A stretch of DNA of 64,000 bases from Streptomyces sp. AC512_CC834 (GTDB lineage Bacteria > Actinomycetota > Actinomycetes > Streptomycetales > Streptomycetaceae). Both the position numbers and the translations under genes were made by a program. Position 1 is the stretch's first letter. Every line of letters starts with the position of its first letter. The notes below the pieces were generated by a model, which was not told where the DNA came from, searched no databases, and worked only from the letters and a program-made list of their open reading frames with translations. The DNA lies in assembly GCF_019049325.1 (NCBI RefSeq), contig NZ_JAGMUO010000065.1, positions 434,001 to 498,000 of the forward strand, written 5' to 3'. Positions 62,370 through 64,000 of the stretch are shown here, in pieces.

Positions 62370-64000
62370 ATGACCGCCACCGATGCCGTCCTGGGCGCTC
62401 CGGTCGAGCGCCGGGAGGGGCGGGAGAAGGTCACCGGCACCGCCCGGTACGCCGCCGAGTACGACTCTCCGAGCCGCGCCCAGGCGTGGCCCGTGCCGGC
62501 GACGGTCGCGCGGGGCAGGGTGACCGGCGTCGACACCGCGCCGGCGCTCGCCCTGCCCGGGGTGCTCGCGGTGCTCACGCACGAGAACGCGCCGCGGCTC
62601 GGCGATCCCGACGACCCGACCCTGGCCGTGCTGCAGAGCCCGCACGTCCCGCACCGGGGCTGGTTCGTGGGCCTGGTGGTGGGCGAGACGCTGGAGGCGG
62701 CCCGCGCCGGTGCCGCCGCTGTCCGGGTCACCTACGAGAGCGAGCGCTTCGACGTGACGCTCAGCGCCTCCCATCCCGAGGCGTACGTGCCGGAATCGGC
62801 CAACGGAGGGTTTCCGGCGGTCACCGAACACGGCGACCCCGACGGCGCCTTCGCCTCCTCGGCGACCCGGCTGGACGTCGAGTACCGGGTACCGCCGCTG
62901 CACAACCACCCGATGGAACCGCACAGCAGCACCGCGCACTGGGACGGCGAGCGGCTGACCGTGTACTCGTCCAGCCAGGGCACCACCGCCGTACGCGCGG
63001 AGCTGGCCCGGCTGTTCGGCCTGCCCGGCGACCGGATCGAGGTGCGCGCCGAGCACGTGGGCGGCGGCTTCGGATCGAAGGGCACACCGCGTCCGGACGT
63101 GGTGCTGGCCGCGCTGGCGGCACGCGAGACGGGCCGGCCGGTCACCGTCGCGCTGCCGCGCCGCCACCTGCCCGCCGTCGTCGGACACCGCGCGCCGACC
63201 TTGCACCGGCTGCGCCTGGGCTCCGACGCCGGCGGCCGGCTCACCTCCCTCGTGCACGAGGTGACCACGCAGACGTCCCGGGTGAAGGAGTTCGTGGAGC
63301 AGGCTGCCGTCCCCGCGCGCGTCATGTACGGCGCTCCCGCGCTGCGCACGCTGCACCGGGTGGCGGCCCTTGACGTGCCCACACCGTCCTGGATGCGCGC
63401 CCCGGGTGAATGCCCCGGCATGTACGCCCTCGAGTCCGCCATGGACGAACTGGCCGCCGAAGTCGGGGTCGACCCGGTGGAGCTGAGGATCCGCAACGAA
63501 CCGGAGGCGGAGCCCGACAGCGGCAGGCCCTTCAGCAGCAGGCATCTGGTGGAGTGTCTGCGCGAGGGCGCCCGCCGCTTCGGGTGGGAGGGCCGCGATC
63601 CGCGTCCGGGCTCCCGCCGTGCCGGGCCCCTGCTGGTCGGCAGCGGGGTGGCCTCGGCCACCTATCCGGTCCTGGTCGCCCCGTGCGTCGCCGCGGCGCG
63701 GGCGCTGCCCGACGGCGGCTTCCTCGTACGGGTCAACGCCACCGACATCGGCACGGGCGCCCGGACGGTGCTGGCGCAGATCGCGGCCGACGCCCTCGGC
63801 GCCCCGCTGGACCGGGTCCGCGTCGAAGTCGCCGACAGCGGCATCGGGTTCGCCCCGATGGCCGGCGGCTCCTGCGGCACCGCCTCCTGGGGATGGGCCG
63901 TGCACGAGGCGTGCGAGCGGCTCACCGGTCTGCTCGCCGAGCACTCCGGGCCGCTGCCCGAGGGCGGTCTCACGGCCGACGCCGACACCTCCGGCACCGC
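62370..64000 (+). CDS. Molybdenum-cofactor subunit (PaoC/XdhA type), 3' part missing
   Basis: Large catalytic subunit; the first 543 codons are visible of the usual 700-plus. An aldehyde-oxidase a/b hammerhead-like N-terminus (GREKVTGTARYAAEYD) leads into the Moco-binding domain with HNHPMEPHSSTAHWDG, SSQGTTAVRAELARLFGLPG, EHVGGGFGSKG and MRAPGECPGMYALESAMDEL. GTGARTVLAQIAADALG, which contacts the cofactor, is near the right edge. The catalytic Glu region lies outside. The start has GAGGAGG upstream; 36 nt separate it from the FAD gene. Substrate: probably aromatic aldehydes, by analogy with PaoABC. Confidence 0.92.
   Translation, partial: MTATDAVLGAPVERREGREKVTGTARYAAEYDSPSRAQAWPVPATVARGRVTGVDTAPALALPGVLAVLTHENAPRLGDPDDPTLAVLQSPHVPHRGWFVGLVVGETLEAARAGAAAVRVTYESERFDVTLSASHPEAYVPESANGGFPAVTEHGDPDGAFASSATRLDVEYRVPPLHNHPMEPHSSTAHWDGERLTVYSSSQGTTAVRAELARLFGLPGDRIEVRAEHVGGGFGSKGTPRPDVVLAALAARETGRPVTVALPRRHLPAVVGHRAPTLHRLRLGSDAGGRLTSLVHEVTTQTSRVKEFVEQAAVPARVMYGAPALRTLHRVAALDVPTPSWMRAPGECPGMYALESAMDELAAEVGVDPVELRIRNEPEAEPDSGRPFSSRHLVECLREGARRFGWEGRDPRPGSRRAGPLLVGSGVASATYPVLVAPCVAAARALPDGGFLVRVNATDIGTGARTVLAQIAADALGAPLDRVRVEVADSGIGFAPMAGGSCGTASWGWAVHEACERLTGLLAEHSGPLPEGGLTADADTSGT

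Overview
The window is high-GC actinobacterial chromosome, almost certainly Streptomyces. Supporting signs are strong G/C third-position bias, many 4-nt stop/start overlaps, GTG starts, a gas-vesicle cluster in the order gvpO-A-F-G-Y-Z-J-L-S-K, a chromosomal vanRS/K/HA glycopeptide-resistance locus, a CebR-type operator, SigB-type promoters and several SpoIIE-type phosphatases. No rRNA, tRNA, CRISPR array, prophage or complete insertion sequence was seen.

Layout. (1) 1-6406: glycopeptide-resistance island with vanA (cut by the left edge), vanH, a second-copy-type murF, vanK, vanR and vanS. Three copies of a 71-nt promoter module, each ending at a start codon, carry tandem GTATCG half-sites 11 bp apart. 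They precede vanH, vanK and an apparent relic of vanJ next to vanR. murF diverges from vanH and is fronted by a 14-codon leader ORF. (2) 6560-16395: sigK/rskA-type sigma and anti-sigma pair, a phospholipase D, two consecutive ABC-F ATPases (the first with a structured leader), a small FMN reductase, a fasciclin lipoprotein, a BlaI/M56 peptidase pair with its operator, and terD. (3) 16385-22029: TPR protein, AA10 lytic polysaccharide monooxygenase under a perfect CebR box, a wall-anchored DUF1996 protein and a methyltransferase. (4) 22124-27215: the gas-vesicle operon. (5) 27334-34701: DeoR/LacI chimeric regulator and its sugar ABC operon (binding protein, two permeases, 2-hydroxyacid dehydrogenase, DUF2264 protein), ending at a 193-bp MITE-like foldback. 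(6) 35072-42288: SigB-type promoter with a large catalase, then a lipid-kinase / AGPS-like flavoprotein / TetR / GlpD neighbourhood that suggests ether-lipid or glycerolipid metabolism. (7) 42356-50810: STAS protein, HATPase and two multidomain SpoIIE phosphatases (partner switching), with a GH10 xylanase between them. (8) 50882-55534: chitosanase with a palindromic operator, CsbD-like and 48-aa small stress proteins, an MFS exporter, and a ferredoxin-NADP reductase behind an iron-box-like sequence. (9) 55647-60102: four-gene Roadblock operon, a decayed SDR gene and an unknown protein. (10) 60191-64000: GC-rich tandem repeats, then an aldehyde/xanthine-oxidase-type molybdoenzyme operon whose last gene runs off the right edge.

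Themes. The window is rich in cell-envelope stress (van, VanR modules, BlaI/M56, SigK), plant or chitinous polymer use (LPMO, xylanase, chitosanase, sugar ABC operon) and general stress (catalase, CsbD, SigB promoters, phosphatase and anti-sigma proteins). Coordinates and start codons come from reading the sequence. Functions come from motif recognition, without database searches.
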